Of a stretch of 64,000 nucleotides of DNA, positions 21,046 through 32,929 are shown piece after piece. The notes beneath the pieces are model-generated. The model saw nothing but the letters and a program-made list of their open reading frames with translations, was not told the origin of the DNA and searched no databases. Numbering within the stretch: position 1 is the first letter of the stretch; each line of letters begins with the position of its first letter. Where the stretch lies: contig NC_092803.1 of the NCBI RefSeq assembly GCF_040954645.1, positions 119,801,461 to 119,865,460 on the forward strand, written 5' to 3'. The DNA is from Diabrotica undecimpunctata. Taxonomy: Eukaryota > Arthropoda > Insecta > Coleoptera > Chrysomelidae. Made by a program: the position numbers and the translations under genes.

Positions 21046-22020
21046 ATGAGGTTGCAAGAAGCAAAAATCCAACTCGAGCGCATGAAAGATGAAAGAGAAA
21101 AAGATAATATCCCAACAGCGGAAAAAGTCATCAAAGCAATACAAACATTAAAAGAAAACATAGCTCCTGGAGCAGATCGCATTCCTTCTGAACTTTTAAA
21201 ACATAGCACAAAAAATCTGACCTGTTGTATAAGTATGCTATTAGAACTGATTTGGAAGAAGGTACAAGTACTAGAAGACTGGAACTTTGGTTGAATTGTA
21301 CCTATTCACAAAAAAGAAGAATAAACAGTTTGTGATAACTACAGGGAAACTACCCTCCTAAACGTGATCTACAAAATATTGGCTTACATTCTTTATGATC
21401 GTCTATCGGGATATTATGAAAACATAATAGGTAAATACCAGTGTGGATATCGCAAACTTATCAAATATTTATTCTAAGACAAGCTTTGAAAAAACATGTG
21501 TATGGAATTAACACTAACCCTTTGTGGATTTTAGATGTGCCTATGACATTATAGACAGAAACGCACTATGCAAAGCCATTGTAGAATTCAATATCCCAGT
21601 TAGAGTACAGAACAGGGTAAGAATTTTCCAGACACAGAAAGAACTTCGACATGGAGATAACCTATCGTGCCTTCTATTCAACATCGCCCTAGAGAAAGCT
21701 ATTAAAGAATCTTTAATAACAATAAGAGGAACCAATATTAATAGGAGTCCTAGAATAACATCGCCCTAGAGAAAGCTATTAAAGAATCTTTAATAACAAT
21801 AAGAGGAACCAATATTAATAGGAGTGTACAAATACTAGCGTACTTATGCGGATATCGTAGCAAAAAGAAAGGCGGACCTGGTTCAATCGTTCAGAGACAT
21901 TGAAATTAGCAGCAAAAATAATGGAGCTATACATTAATACTAGTAAAACTAAGTATATTAAGGTAACAAATAATAAGCAAGTAACAAAATCCAATAAGAA
22001 AAACCACGGAGAAATATTTG
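21046..22020 (+). pseudogene. LINE reverse transcriptase remnant with internal duplication
   Basis: The plus strand encodes AEKVIKAIQTLKENIAPGAD followed by IPSELLKH, the N-terminal RT motif of jockey/RTE-type LINEs (the APG-D-IPAELLK block). It continues with VQVLEDWNFG and the broken VPIHKKE, CDNYRETTLLNVIYKILAYI, then IIGKYQCGYRK (the QCGFR motif) and DFRCAYDIIDRNAL near 21525-21560 (the FVDFKKAYDS motif). No YXDD box is recovered before the sequence fades. A 69-bp block at 21680-21748 is repeated at 21757-21825. Stops and shifts throughout. Dead. Confidence 0.75.
21680..21825 (+). repeat. 69-bp tandem duplication inside LINE
   Basis: The block starting aacatcgccctagagaaagc and ending aataggagt occurs twice, identical as read, with an 8-bp spacer. 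A recent local duplication in a dead LINE. Confidence 0.9.
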
Positions 22021-22169
22021 AAGCCACAAAAGTAAGTAGTGATAGAATCATTCAACCCTGAGATTTATATTTTGTTTATGTTTTGATTTGTTTAATTAGT
22101 GAAATATTTAATTGAATAATTAATTGAAGTGGATTACATCTATAAACATCAACAGAGTCAAAGTAGATC

Positions 22170-22175
<6 letters not shown>

Positions 22176-22236
<61 letters not shown>
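22176..22236. repeat. (TA)n microsatellite
   Basis: About 60 bp of TA repeats about 150 bp downstream of the LINE remnant. Confidence 0.95.
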
Positions 22237-22239
<3 letters not shown>

Positions 22240-22240
<1 letters not shown>

Positions 22241-23497
22241 GAAATATTTTATAAATTAATTACCATTTCATTTGAGCCCCTTTTCAATTAAATCATTGCA
22301 GCGCCTCTGACGTCAATCGCTTAAGGTATCGGTAAGTGGTCAACTTGAGAGTGAATGCAAGAAAAGAAGAGCCCGAACGTGCGTCTTAAATACATGCATG
22401 CATATTATGTAGCCAGCGAATGCTTATTAGTTTCTTGTTTTTCCGTACCCCTACAATCCTTTGTTGCGGAAATTTAAGACTTCTTTGTGCACCTCGCCAA
22501 GCAGTTAGGAGTTTATTTAGTCTATGTACAAACCAAAAGGTGTCTGTATTCAAGTACACGCCTTGTTTTTGAAAAACAAACAACGTTATTATATTTCAAA
22601 GAGGACACGGTTGGTTCTTTTGTTTATTGTTATTCAACTCGAGCAGGTTAATTTAGAACTACGTCATTATTTAAAAGCAGCGATTTAAGGGGAAGATTAA
22701 AAGGGCATTTAATTTTTTCAGGTGAACAAAAGACCACCTGAGAGCCATCGAGTGTAGTCAAACACAGAACGGCTTTTGTGTTGGTAAAAAAATCTGCCAG
22801 GTAAAATGCGAGATTAACTTCAGTTTCAGCAGATTACAAGAAAATACCTTATAATTCACAATAATTACAATGCATTCGTTTAAAATACATTTTACAACGT
22901 TCTCCAAATATTGGAAAATATATTAAACTATAATTGAAATTACAACATAATGGTAAACATCAGATTATTAGTTACATGATAAAGTCAAAATTATTGTTTT
23001 TAATAGGTAAATTCAATCAATTTAAATATGCATGTATTAAACACGATATTATTTGACGATAACGAGTTATTGTCAGTGATGCCCACTGAGTACCTAGGTC
23101 AAAGTGAAAAAATGTCCACAAAACTATTTAACTATGAAAAATATGTATTCAGTGTATTGTCAAGAGTTTATTTTTAACATAATAACCTGTGTGTCTTGCT
23201 CCCATATTAATTCTTGGGGACACTTTTGAGGCATTATATTTCTCATATACCTTCGGATACGTCAGCGTTACCTAAATTTTCTCATTCTTCCAAAACAACA
23301 TATTTATATAATTAGTTGTTGAGTGGTCTGTAATACAGCTAAACGATTGAAAAGACTCCGATTAAATGTATCGCACAATCATTGACAGTTTGTGAGCCGG
23401 TTTACCGCTTACTTTTACACAACTGCTATTTGACATTTCTACACAAATGTTCAGGTAATACGGGCGATATACCGTATTGGCACGCTCTAAATATTTA
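22240..23497. other. Spacer without recognised gene
   Basis: Contains a 65-codon minus-strand open frame (22583-22386) that I do not recognise, plus AT-rich sequence. Nothing supported as a gene. Confidence 0.4.
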
Positions 23498-24113
23498 GGA
23501 TTACGGAAAATACACTTAAATATTTAAAACCACATCTTACAACAACCAAAACTATTATCTGCCAGTTTCTTCTTCTTTTTCTTGTAAAGGAAAAAAGGAC
23601 ATGAAGCAACAAGGAGGTTTTTAACGATTTACAACACCCTCTGAACAAATCCCCTTCGTTGGCTCAGTGAAGATGTTCGTTCAGTTGTAATGGAAACACC
23701 AAATAATAGTAGCAGAGTTTATTGTAGAGACGTACACTATGGGTGTTGACCCGGGATTACTTTGAGTAGAGACTGATGAAGTTGATCGTTGAAGACTATC
23801 AAGTTCGTTGAGTGAATATTGATTGAATGCTCTTCTAGGCAAGAGATATTAGTTTTATATAAACTTTAATTGGGTCAATATTTTCGCGGACCTCGCGTGA
23901 CATGTGTATTTAATTTATGTAAATTGTTTAACTTTGTCAGCACTTTTGACTGATGTCCAAATTATATTATTGATAATTGACCAAATGTGTATGTAACCTA
24001 ATTAACTACGTGTGTGTATTTAATAACAAATAGATTCATTCGGTCTACTGGGTGATAAAATTATACTGTCCAATTTCGGATATGAATTCTAAAGATTTGA
24101 TATTGGACACCCT
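23498..24113 (-). mobile_element. 3' LTR of copia-like element
   Basis: On the minus strand a polypurine tract (cgagggaggg, about 24122-24112) is followed at about 24111 by tgtccaatatcaaatc, the LTR start. The far end (23505-23632) is homologous to the remnant 5' LTR at 25315-25456, including catcttacaacaa and ggaggtttttaacgattta on the plus strand. The LTR end is placed near cctaaata on the minus strand. Ends are approximate. Confidence 0.6.
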
Positions 24114-24119
24114 CCCTCG

Positions 24120-24690
24120 TTAAAAAACTTTCAAGTATAAAAAATTCTTAGATATAGAAAAACCCATTACAGGTAAGCTTTTTGTAAGTCCATCAGCTTC
24201 TTGTTTTTTAGAATTGATACACCTTAAATCTAAAATTCCCTCTTCTACATACTCAGTAACAAATCGATACTTTAAATGCATATGCTTCACTCTATTGTTA
24301 TTTACCTGATTTTTAACAAGTGTTAAACACCCTTGGTTATTTTGAAAAATTATTATTTGCTTCACTTTAATATTTAAATCAATTAATAACTTTCTTCTAA
24401 GTTAATTTTCTGTAACACAAGCACATAAAGCTACTAGTTCAACTTACGTCGTTGCCAATTTTTACTGTTTTGTTTTCTAGTTACCCATGTTACTACATTT
24501 TCGAATAACTTTATTTTTATTATATACCCAGTAACTGATTTTCGATTAATTTTGCTCACTTTCCCAATCAGAATCTACAAAATTTTCTAGACGCTGTTGA
24601 TTTTTCCTACAATATTCCAAACACACATTTTCAGACCCTTTTAAATATCTTAATACTCTTTTTTAGATAGTACTTTTTTAAGGGCCCACT
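24120..24690 (-). pseudogene. copia RNase H end of Pol
   Basis: The last part (24365-24120) is open and reads IIIFQNNQGCLTLVKNQVNN followed by RVKHMHLKYRFVTEYVEEGI and KKQEADGLTKSLP, the conserved RNase H terminus of Ty1/copia polyproteins (the CDNQSAI...HIDVRYHFVRE...ADILTK block). Upstream to about 24690 the same protein continues in broken frames (YLKGSENVCLEY, then WVTRKQN). Protease, most of integrase and the reverse transcriptase core are missing. Dead. Confidence 0.8.
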
Positions 24691-24781
24691 TTCTCAATTT
24701 AAATGAATTCATATTTCATATGATGCCTTTATAGCTTCTTCCCAGAAAGACTTGGGAACCATTGAAGCATTCATAACGCAT

Positions 24782-25210
24782 CTAGCTCTTTCTACCAAAG
24801 TACGGTTTATCGTCTTGTTTAATTTGTTGAGGTATGTACGGTACTGTATAATCTAATAGAATGCCATTTTTCTTTACAAAACTCTCTATATTCATTTGAA
24901 ACATATTCACTTCATATTTTCCTTCTAAACTTTTCCACATATGGTCCCGCAATATCTCTAACTGTGCTTCGGAAACACATTGAACAATTATTGATTTCGC
25001 CTTATTGTTGCATTTTTGGAATTTTTTCATCTCACTCTCGCTTAAATCTGTTATGACTGTTTCGCTTTTTAGACACTCTATTAATTTATTTTTTGCCAAC
25101 ATTATTTCCATTCGAAACTTCCAGGATAAGTAATTCTCCCCTGTTAGGGCCTGAATGTTATACATTTTTTCTTGTGCCATACTGTACATGTGCATATAAC
25201 CTATATCCAC
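24782..25210 (-). pseudogene. copia Gag fused to the end of integrase by deletion
   Basis: The N-terminal 100 or so residues (MYNIQALTGENYLSWKFRME, then CVSEAQLEILRDH and MWKSLEGKYE) are the copia Gag domain (UBN2-type). Without a frame break the sequence then jumps into integrase: FVKKNGILLDYTVPYIPQQI matches the catalytic-E region motif (the TPQQNGVAERKNR block in intact elements), but the NG-ER residues are altered. The next recognisable piece (MNASMVPKSFWEEAIKAS in relatives) is out of frame at 24780-24730. A deletion of roughly 1.5-2 kb between Gag and integrase is inferred from normal copia order. Confidence 0.7.
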
Positions 25211-25314
25211 TTATTGATATCTAATTATTATTTTTCGTCCCAGAATTTTTTATTATTAATTTGAATACTCAATAAAACTAGCTCCTCTCTTATTGTAAGT
25301 TTATTTTACTGGAC

Positions 25315-25456
25315 TGTTTAGGATTACAAAATTACACTTACATATTTTAAACTACATCTTACAACAATCATAACTATCATCTGTCAGTTTCGTTTTTCTT
25401 TTCTTTTAAAACAAAAAGGAGAAGAAGCAGCAAGGAGGTTTTTAACGATTTACTTT
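25315..25456 (-). mobile_element. Remnant of copia 5' LTR
   Basis: About 140 bp homologous to 23505-23632, in the position expected for the end of the 5' LTR just before Gag on the minus strand. The rest of the LTR is gone beyond 25457. Confidence 0.6.
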
Positions 25457-27515
25457 GAGAGCTTATTTGCGCTGAATTACTAGGAAGTATGTATAAATTT
25501 TTCAAGATTGATTTCTTCAAAAAATATTACAGATTCACACTGAATGAGTAGACTCTCTCAAAGGTATTGGGTAGCGATCGTGGAAGTGGAAGATCAGAAC
25601 AGGTTAGATGGTATCTAAACGAAGAAACGTGTTCCCTTGTGTTACAGGTCCAAAGAATTCAGAATAAATTATTGAAATAAAGTTTTATTATTTTAATTTT
25701 GTCTAAATAATTGTTAACAACTCCACAAGATTTCATGGAAAATTAATGCATTCCCAAGTCTTATTTGGTCTCTGAGATGATCTATTCGTTCTTTCCTTGA
25801 TTTTGTACAGCCTAAAACAAAAATAAGTATAAATTTAAATGAATAATAAACTTTGAATTAAAAATAAACAAACCAAAAAGCCTATTTCTTATTTTAAAGG
25901 TTAATGTCAAAAATAGCTTGATAGAATTCTTCTTCTTGTATTTTTAAACAGATCTCAATCCTATTAGTAGTACAACAACTTATTTTAAATAAATTCTTAC
26001 TGGACAATGGCCGGCGCCAGATAAAAAACTTATCTTTAATTTTTTTCTTTTCCTTTCTTTGGTGGTCTTTTGTATGAAAAAGTATTGGTTCGTGTAGAAC
26101 TCACAACGCAATTTTGCCACATTTGAACAAAGGTAGGTTTTCTTTTGGAAAAAAATAAATAACTACTTACGTTTTAAACTTATTAACGTTTTTTAGGCCT
26201 TTTTTTTACTCTGTGATTTAATCTCAAACCATTTTGATCATCTTTTCAACTTATATTTATAATCTCGTGACTCCTTAAGGGATTGGCTATCAGTTTTCCA
26301 TATTAGTTAGGATCGGATGTTATCCGATTGTCCATAAGAGAGAAAGAACCTAAAACGTCGGATTATTAAAGGAAATAATAAAAATAAATATTAAGTACTC
26401 ACCTGGGATCGAGTCTCTAGAAATCAAGAAGATAGAATTTCTAACAGCCAAGTGGAAATTTATTCTTAATTTTGGTAGAATCGAACATTACACTAAATTT
26501 CTCAATTTTTTTAGTACGACACTGTAATTAGAACCCCACTGTAGTGGTTATAATAAGAACTTCTTAATTAACCTTTTCACTTTATTGTTCAACTATTGAT
26601 TTTAAATTGATTTAAAAAAAGAAATCTTTAATAAAGACAAAAGTAGCAATCGAAGAATATATTAATTTATTGATAATCATTCCTTTACCCACTTCCCTGA
26701 GGGCTCTTCGAAAGAGCGTTTTCAAATATATATCACTTGCACAACGCAGTCGAGCTCTTTGGTGACTGTCCCTTATACTACTCTTTCGTACAGCTCCTTT
26801 AGGTCTTAAGTTACACTCTTTTAATATTATCCACATTAGGTATCTCATTACTAACTACCATTACATCAATATTTTTAATTCCTCGATTACTCATCAAGTT
26901 TCTATCGGTATATGTACGACAAATTAATGTGGGTACAACAAGAAATCGATTTTGCTATGAAATCATTTTTCTTTTACGACCCTCCACCGCTCTCCTTGGG
27001 TTACCTTCACTTTTCATAAACTGTGTGCATAACTGATAAACCACTGAAGGGACAATTAAAAGTTCAATGACATCAGAATGAAACGATCTATCACTTTAAA
27101 TTAGAGGAACGTATAAATAGTGTGCTGTTTTTATACCCAAGTTGTTTCACAATGTTTATAACAAATTAAAATAATACTCCTCATTAAAATAATATTCTAT
27201 AAGTATAAACGATAACAGCATGTCTTTAAACAGCATGTAAAAAGAAAGGCTAAAAACTATCTTGGAATATGTAACGATATGAATCGCCTCGGTCCCGTCA
27301 GCGCTTCGTACACACGCATTCCCACCACAAGTTTCTCTTCCATCGATATGCGCTAAAGGAAATGGAAGGCCTTCGATCGTATAAAATAGCATGTCATCCT
27401 GGTGCCTTTAGTAGCACACTAATACGCACCTTGATGCGCATCGCCCGCCTTCTTGCATTTTATTCAATTTTCTATTGGCCAAGAGGTCCAAAAATCTCAT
27501 ATAAATATTAAAATG
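25457..27515. other. Spacer without recognised gene
   Basis: Two short minus-strand open frames (26848-26612 and 27392-27156) have no family I recognise. A TATA-like gtataaatag lies at 27109-27118 with no gene after it. Nothing further supported. Confidence 0.35.
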
Positions 27516-27519
27516 TCTT

Positions 27520-28293
27520 TAAATATGGGATTATTCGGATCTCAAGGCAGTCGAAGTCGGTCCTTCACGGACTCTCCTAGAGCACTTCGCTCTAGGGGGT
27601 CTGCTTGTTTTTCTTTTAGACTCTGTGGCTGAGTCTTTTCTACCTACAAACCTGAGTTTTATTTAACCTTAACAGTTATAAAACAAATAGATCTCGTCTT
27701 TTTTAAGACAATATCGAAACATAGAGCGTCCGGAGTGGTAATTTTGATGCTATTTTTCCAAAGTATTACCCGTCCGGTACGGCAAGCCGCCGCACGAGAA
27801 AGAGGAGATCCGTCACAGTATTGATCTGATATAAACTGCACTGCCAGTAGGGTATTGACTGAAGGCCAATCGCTTCTGCTAGAGTATTGATCTAGTGGTA
27901 GTTCCGTACTCGATCTTAGAGTCTTCATCTGAGACAGACCTATTCTTTCCTCTGACTGAGTACTGATTAGTCACCGTCCATTCCCCGCCGGGCTGAGTGT
28001 TAATTGGTCCGTTACATCTCTATTCCTTTGATCTTTCCCTTTCCGTCTGTGTGTATTAACACACCGCAATTACCGTTTAGATTTTATGTCATTAATTGTA
28101 TTTTCTTTTTCGCAGATATTGAACAGTGGGTCATATCGCCGTCGATGCCGTCGTCGCCAGAATTGACGTTTTAATTTTCATTGTATATACTACCTAGGAT
28201 CTAATTTTATTTTGTCATTTATTTATTTCGAATATATTTTTATTTAAATTACACCTGTGTTTTACAGATTACCTAAAAGAGCAGCCCGTCACA
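27520..28293 (-). other. Probable 3' LTR of a BEL/Pao element
   Basis: The BEL/Pao C-terminal coding end stops at its right border, and on the minus strand the sequence tgtgacgggctgctc (from 28293) is a plausible LTR start that also contains the last codons and stop. The left end is not defined. The block contains a hairpin, cctagagc at 27576-27583 with gctctagg at 27589-27596. Confidence 0.4.
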
Positions 28294-28495
28294 AAGAAGT
28301 AGTGGACAAATCCTTGAAATACAACGTTTGAACATCTTTTGTGCAGTTCTGATAGTTACAACTCGCACTGCACCATCATCCCCTGGGTGGACATTAACTA
28401 TTCTTTAGGATCCTCTTTAGTATTGACATAGCTCCAACTAGATATATGGCTCAATTTTTGAATTTCTGTTACTGACAAATACTTAAAGTTTGTTG
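28294..28495 (-). pseudogene. BEL/Pao polyprotein C-terminal fragments
   Basis: Two pieces are recognisable on the minus strand. The first (28490-28400) reads YLSVTEIQKLSHISSWSYVN then TKEDP, the RNase H-end motif of BEL/Pao elements (VSEIQ-L ... WRHV-TKENPAD). The second (28400-28275), in another frame, reads IVNVHPGDDGAVRVVTIRTA then FKRCISRICPL, the very C-terminal GRI-EVHPG-DG-VRVV domain. The integrase that should separate them is deleted. Dead. Confidence 0.75.
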
Positions 28496-28502
28496 GGATA
28501 AA

Positions 28503-29294
28503 GGTCGTGGCATATTATCATGCACGTTGCGTTTCCAGCACATAGCGTTTAGTTTCCGAAAAATATAATTTAAATGGTTTTAAATATGAACAACTCACAC
28601 TGTCAGGAACGTAGCGTTTCAGACACTTAACGTTTCCGTTCAGTATATTCGAAAACAATATTTTACTGATGCCGACGGCTACGTAACGAGTCGTAACCGG
28701 TTGGTAAGGATAATGTGAATTAGATGTCCGTCGTTTTCCCCTCGTTGTTTATTTAGGTATTTGTTTGATTTTGATACAGAGTATTTAAAAAAATAATTTT
28801 CGAGGCTATTTTGTCATTTATGCATGTGTTTTTATTGCTTTGTGACAACTAATCACGGAAGTGATACCTCTTCTTTTTAAAAATACTTTTTGGTTTGATA
28901 TGTACGGCTTCGTTAAATGTAGTATTTTGTTTTTTAACTGAAGGTGTAATTAAATTTAAAACATATTTAAACTGAATCCTATTCATTCTAAAATATCCAT
29001 AATATTTTTCATCGTCAACAATTAATTCTCTGTATAAAGTCCAGTATTCACCTTCCTTCTTCCTTTCTCTTAGCATTGGATGTACTTCAAACTTTCTTTT
29101 TAACACAGTTTTTCATTCTTCATCGTTAAGTAGAAGAGCAATTGCACATAATTTTTGTCGAGAAAAGCGATATCATATCTTCACCGAACCAAACTGAAAC
29201 GTTCTATGTATGAAAATGTGAACGCGCAGTCCGATTGCTGGAGTTGAAGCGCTACGTTCCGGAAACTATACGTGCACGATAATATGCCGCGACC
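28503..29294 (-). mobile_element. PIF/Harbinger deletion derivative
   Basis: The termini are inverted: ggtcgtggcatattatcatg at 28503 and, from the right end, ggtcgcggcatattatcgtg (ending 29294). They extend imperfectly about 45 bp inward, with the gtgcacg/cgtagcg-like matches. It is only 792 bp long and carries just the start of a transposase. A 3-bp TSD could not be confirmed. It lies 8 bp beyond the BEL/Pao fragment. Confidence 0.7.
28849..29106 (-). pseudogene. Harbinger transposase N-terminal fragment
   Basis: 85 codons starting LKRKFEVHPMLRERKKEGEY then WTLYRELIVDDEKYYGYFRM, matching the conserved start of insect PIF/Harbinger transposases (RRFWVHP-LRER---GEF-TLY-EL---E-KF--YFRM). The DDE catalytic domain is absent, as expected from the internal deletion. 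It could be mobilised only in trans. Confidence 0.8.
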
Positions 29295-29513
29295 ATCGCG
29301 ACCGCGAGTTCAACCATCAGAATACTATTTCGAAGTCACACCATCATAATATTTTAAATCGGTATGTAAGTAATAAATCCCTAGACAACAAGCCCTAATC
29401 AAAAAACGTCTAAGCAGTTTTAAGTTATTTTTGCAAGAAAGTTTTGTTTAAGATATCTACCTCAGTTCCCAGAAACGAAAATGTCATTAAACCTCTAAAA
29501 ACCATACGAACAC

Positions 29514-30565
29514 ACTGAATTTTTGATCCCAAATGCAAAAAAGTTTGCTACTCCTTACCCCGGACGGAAATCGTCGATTTACTAAGAATCTAAACGCCGT
29601 AAAAAACGTGTTTGAAACAAAAAACGGTGATGACATAATTTTGAATAAACATATTTATTAGCACTTTTTGTGTAGAAAGAACCATTCTCTCTAAAACAAC
29701 GCTTGGAATGACCAGCGATTTTAAATGTCAGTACGCGCGTGAAATCAATTTTTAAATAAAATTTGTATAAACTCGAAGGTAAAAATTTGATGTTTTTTAT
29801 TATTAGTGTCCTATGGTCAAATATCAACAAATAAAATGCATCAATAAAAACAATATTGGCAACAAATATGAGACATTTGAAATATTTGCATAAAAAGCAC
29901 TAAACTTAAACTTTCAAATTACAAACGATCTAAAACGTTTAAAACTCTTTCTTTTCGATTGCATCTAATGCCGTATTCATGGAAGCATTTTCCGTAATGT
30001 GGGATTGTTCGTAATGTGTGAAGTCTTAATTCAGCACTTTTTAAGTATATATTTCAAATGGCTCATATTTGTGGCCAAAACTAAAAATCAAAATTTCACG
30101 TTGTAGGTTTTGAAAATTAGACTCTAACAATAAAAATTCCGCAGCGACCGGTCAATGGAAGTGATAAATTTTATTGATCGCATGAGGATAGTCAAAAATG
30201 GCAAAAATCGCGCAACAATTATTTATTTATCAGCTTTATAGAAACTGTCTTCATTAGCAGCAAAATGCAAATTTGATACAAATTTTATTTACATAATTGA
30301 TTTCACGCTCGTCACTGACATTCAAAATTGTCGGTCCCTTCAAGCGTCGTTTCTGAGAGAACGGTTATTTCTACACAAAAAGTAGGTAAACATTAAAAGT
30401 AAACAGCTACTTTTATTGTTTGAAATATTTTTTTACGGCTTACAAATTTTTGGTAAATCGATGTTTGTCGGTACCATCCCCCTGCGAGGGCAGGTTTTAG
30501 GGGAAAGCCGTGGGTAGGAGAGGCAAACTTTTTTGCATCTTTTTGGGGTCCTAAAATTGACATTC
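29514..30565. repeat. Large inverted-repeat (foldback-type) element
   Basis: The left arm (29514-29772) and right arm (30272-30565) are diverged inverted copies. Examples: gcaaaaaagtttgc with gcaaacttttttgc, actttttgtgtagaaag with ctacacaaaaagt, and gcgtgaaatcaatt with aattgatttcacgc. The right arm has an extra 40-bp GC-richer segment near 30478-30520. The 500-bp centre has no coding content. Likely a non-autonomous DNA transposon; ends approximate. Confidence 0.65.
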
Positions 30566-32055
30566 TCGGCAAAATTGTGGGTTAAATGTGTGGCAAGATA
30601 TGTGTTTTAGACTGTTATTGTCGAACACCATCCAAATATTATTAGTACTTCATCTCTATCATCATCAGTTTTTATCCATCTGCATCTAGCTCTGTATCGT
30701 GGCAAAGTACGTATGTACCTATTGAAGAGCCTCTAGGCATGAAGTGGGTGACCCTGTTTATTCCCTGCTGCAAAACATATATTTTTGTTTTTAAACCTCC
30801 TAATCTGCTGTACACTCCAGCATCCATAATTCATTTTCCAGTTGAATAAACAAAAGTTTTAATTATAAAAAATGTTTTATTTAAATCCAATACCCAAAAA
30901 GTTAAAAAAGAATCCCCCACATCTTAATGTGAATTCTATAGGTTCATTAATATTCTTGTAACTTTTTGTAAATACAAACCAAAACTTTTTTTTATTTAGT
31001 TCGCCACAAACATTTCATTAGTTTGAAGAATATAAATACATAATGTGGTTCTACTTTACACTCGACAGTGAATGGATCCGGCTCATCTTTGTTTTATAAT
31101 TTTTATTGCGTCATCTGGAAACTATTTACAACTGCCTATATTCCAACAAGCGACCACACCGCAATAAAAGCTAAATTTATTTAATGATTTTTTGAAAGTC
31201 GCCGATTTTTAGTCTTCCTGGAAATCCACTGGCGACAACTAGTCATAATAACTATTTAATCAAGCTTTTCCGATCAGTGGCGTACTTACAATATAAATAT
31301 AAAAATATACCTTTCTTATGAAACTTGCATTATAGTTTTAACCCAAAATATGGATGAAAAACTCCTACAGATTATTAAATAACATAAAAACACTCAATTA
31401 CGTACTAATAATAGATTTTATCAAAAAAAGTTTTCATTGTTTAACTTTTTTTATAGATATTTTTGATACTGTTTTTAAAACACGCTAGCCGGACAAGTTG
31501 AAAGATTATTGAGAATTACATTGACAATTATTGAAGTGGGACAGTATATTATTTTGTGCAACATTTTTTAATAAAAATAAATCTCTCATTTAAATGGCCT
31601 CTGATGTTTTATCAAATATTAATTGAGATATTTTTCTTGATATTAACATAAAAAAACAAAGTTTTTGCACAATGATAGTTTATTTTAGTAGTAAGTAAAT
31701 GGAATTTTGTAATTTTAGCTTTAAAAAAGGTTAATAATATTAACAAAACTAACAAAATGGAAAAAATTGGTGGTGTTTAGAAGTAATAAATACTTTTTTG
31801 AATATATGTCGTCTCTCTTTTTTGTAGCAGCTCTAGTTTTTTAGAAATCGATTGTATAATTTTAATAAAATTTAAAAATAAGAAAGTATATTTATAGGTC
31901 AAAACCAAAATTTTGCAGGTAAAACTAAAAGCAAATGATCTTGTTTTAGGTATTTGGAAACTCCCATGAGTATAAAACCCAAATTTCCGAAAGCTGGCTA
32001 ACCCTCACGACCGAATTTCACTATCCTTAATGTTTTTAACAGAATAATAAAGATA
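30566..32055. other. AT-rich spacer without recognised gene
   Basis: No protein family or clear repeat recognised in this 1.5 kb. Confidence 0.4.
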
Positions 32056-32057
32056 AT

Positions 32058-32900
32058 GGCATCTACAAACAGAAGTAATAATTGCTTAATTCAACAAGAC
32101 ATTTTTTGTTATATATGTGGTGAATAGTTTCGGACCTTATGCAAAGAGCTTATCTGTCGTAGTTTGGAGTCGACTTGCAAGACTAGGATATGTTCAACAG
32201 GTGTTAAATTTTTGCCATAATTGTCAATTGGGAAGTGCTCTCCAACATTCAGTAGTCTACACACACTACCAGAAAATTACGAAGACATATCACCATCTGA
32301 TGTTGAGTATTTGCAATCGGACAACGACAGTGAATGTCGAGCAGATCCTGGAAGCTCACATTTCCATTAACAAAAACTGAATGGCCTTGTTAGAGTCCTG
32401 AACAGTCCAAAGGCAAGAGTCTTGAGGTTTCACAACGGTAATAAATATTGGTCAATACCGTCGTCCTACCAGTATGAAAGAGAAGTATCAAACAATCTCA
32501 TCAGTCCTAAAAAAAATAAAATATAACGAACATCGGTAGGTTATTGGGTGTCGATTTAAAAATGGTAAACTCTTTCCTTGGACAGCAAAGTGAATATACA
32601 AAAATCTTTCTTTTTTATATCTTTGGGACAACATACCAAGAAATCAGCACTGGCTTAAAAAAAAGATTAAACTTTGAAAAATGTCTAAAAGAAAGATCAA
32701 AACGTAATTCATAAATATTTAGTTGCAAGAGAAAAAATTATATTGCCACCCTTGCATATCAATTTAGGGCTTACGAGGCAGTTTGTGTAAAGTCTTACTT
32801 TAGATTAAAATGGGCGATTTTTTTTATATTAGTCACGAGAAAGTTTCTGAAAATTTATTTATGGCTTAAAAATACACCCTATAAATAGGCTTAAATATGC
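32058..32900 (+). pseudogene. Decayed copy of a multicopy arthropod repeat-family gene
   Basis: Read through frameshifts, the region gives an N-terminal zinc-binding CYICGE motif after MASTNRSNNCLIQQDIF (32058-32128), LPENYEDISPSDVEYLQSD near 32260-32320, a FHNGNKYWSIPSSYQYER stretch near 32430-32480, then remnants of LGVDLKMVNSFLGQQSEYTK and REKIILPPLHINLGL near 32730-32770. I recognise this order (CxxCG ... HNGN-PSIP ... GYTKYPCFLC ... REKIILPPLHIKLG) from large uncharacterised protein families repeated in arthropod genomes; its function is unknown and a transposon origin is likely. All frames are broken. Confidence 0.6.
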
Positions 32901-32929
32901 TACTTTGAATTTATCTTCACGCTCCCTGC

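Noticed and set aside
26612..26848. 78-codon minus-strand frame
   Set aside because: No recognised motif, and neighbouring sequence shows no gene structure.
27109..27118. TATA-like gtataaatag as a host promoter
   Set aside because: No initiator at the right spacing that I can see and no gene downstream; common by chance in AT-rich DNA.
27570..27600. Hairpin cctagagc-acttc-gctctagg as a terminator or small RNA
   Set aside because: An isolated 8-bp stem in a eukaryotic repeat context. No transcript evidence; noted only as a feature of the probable LTR.
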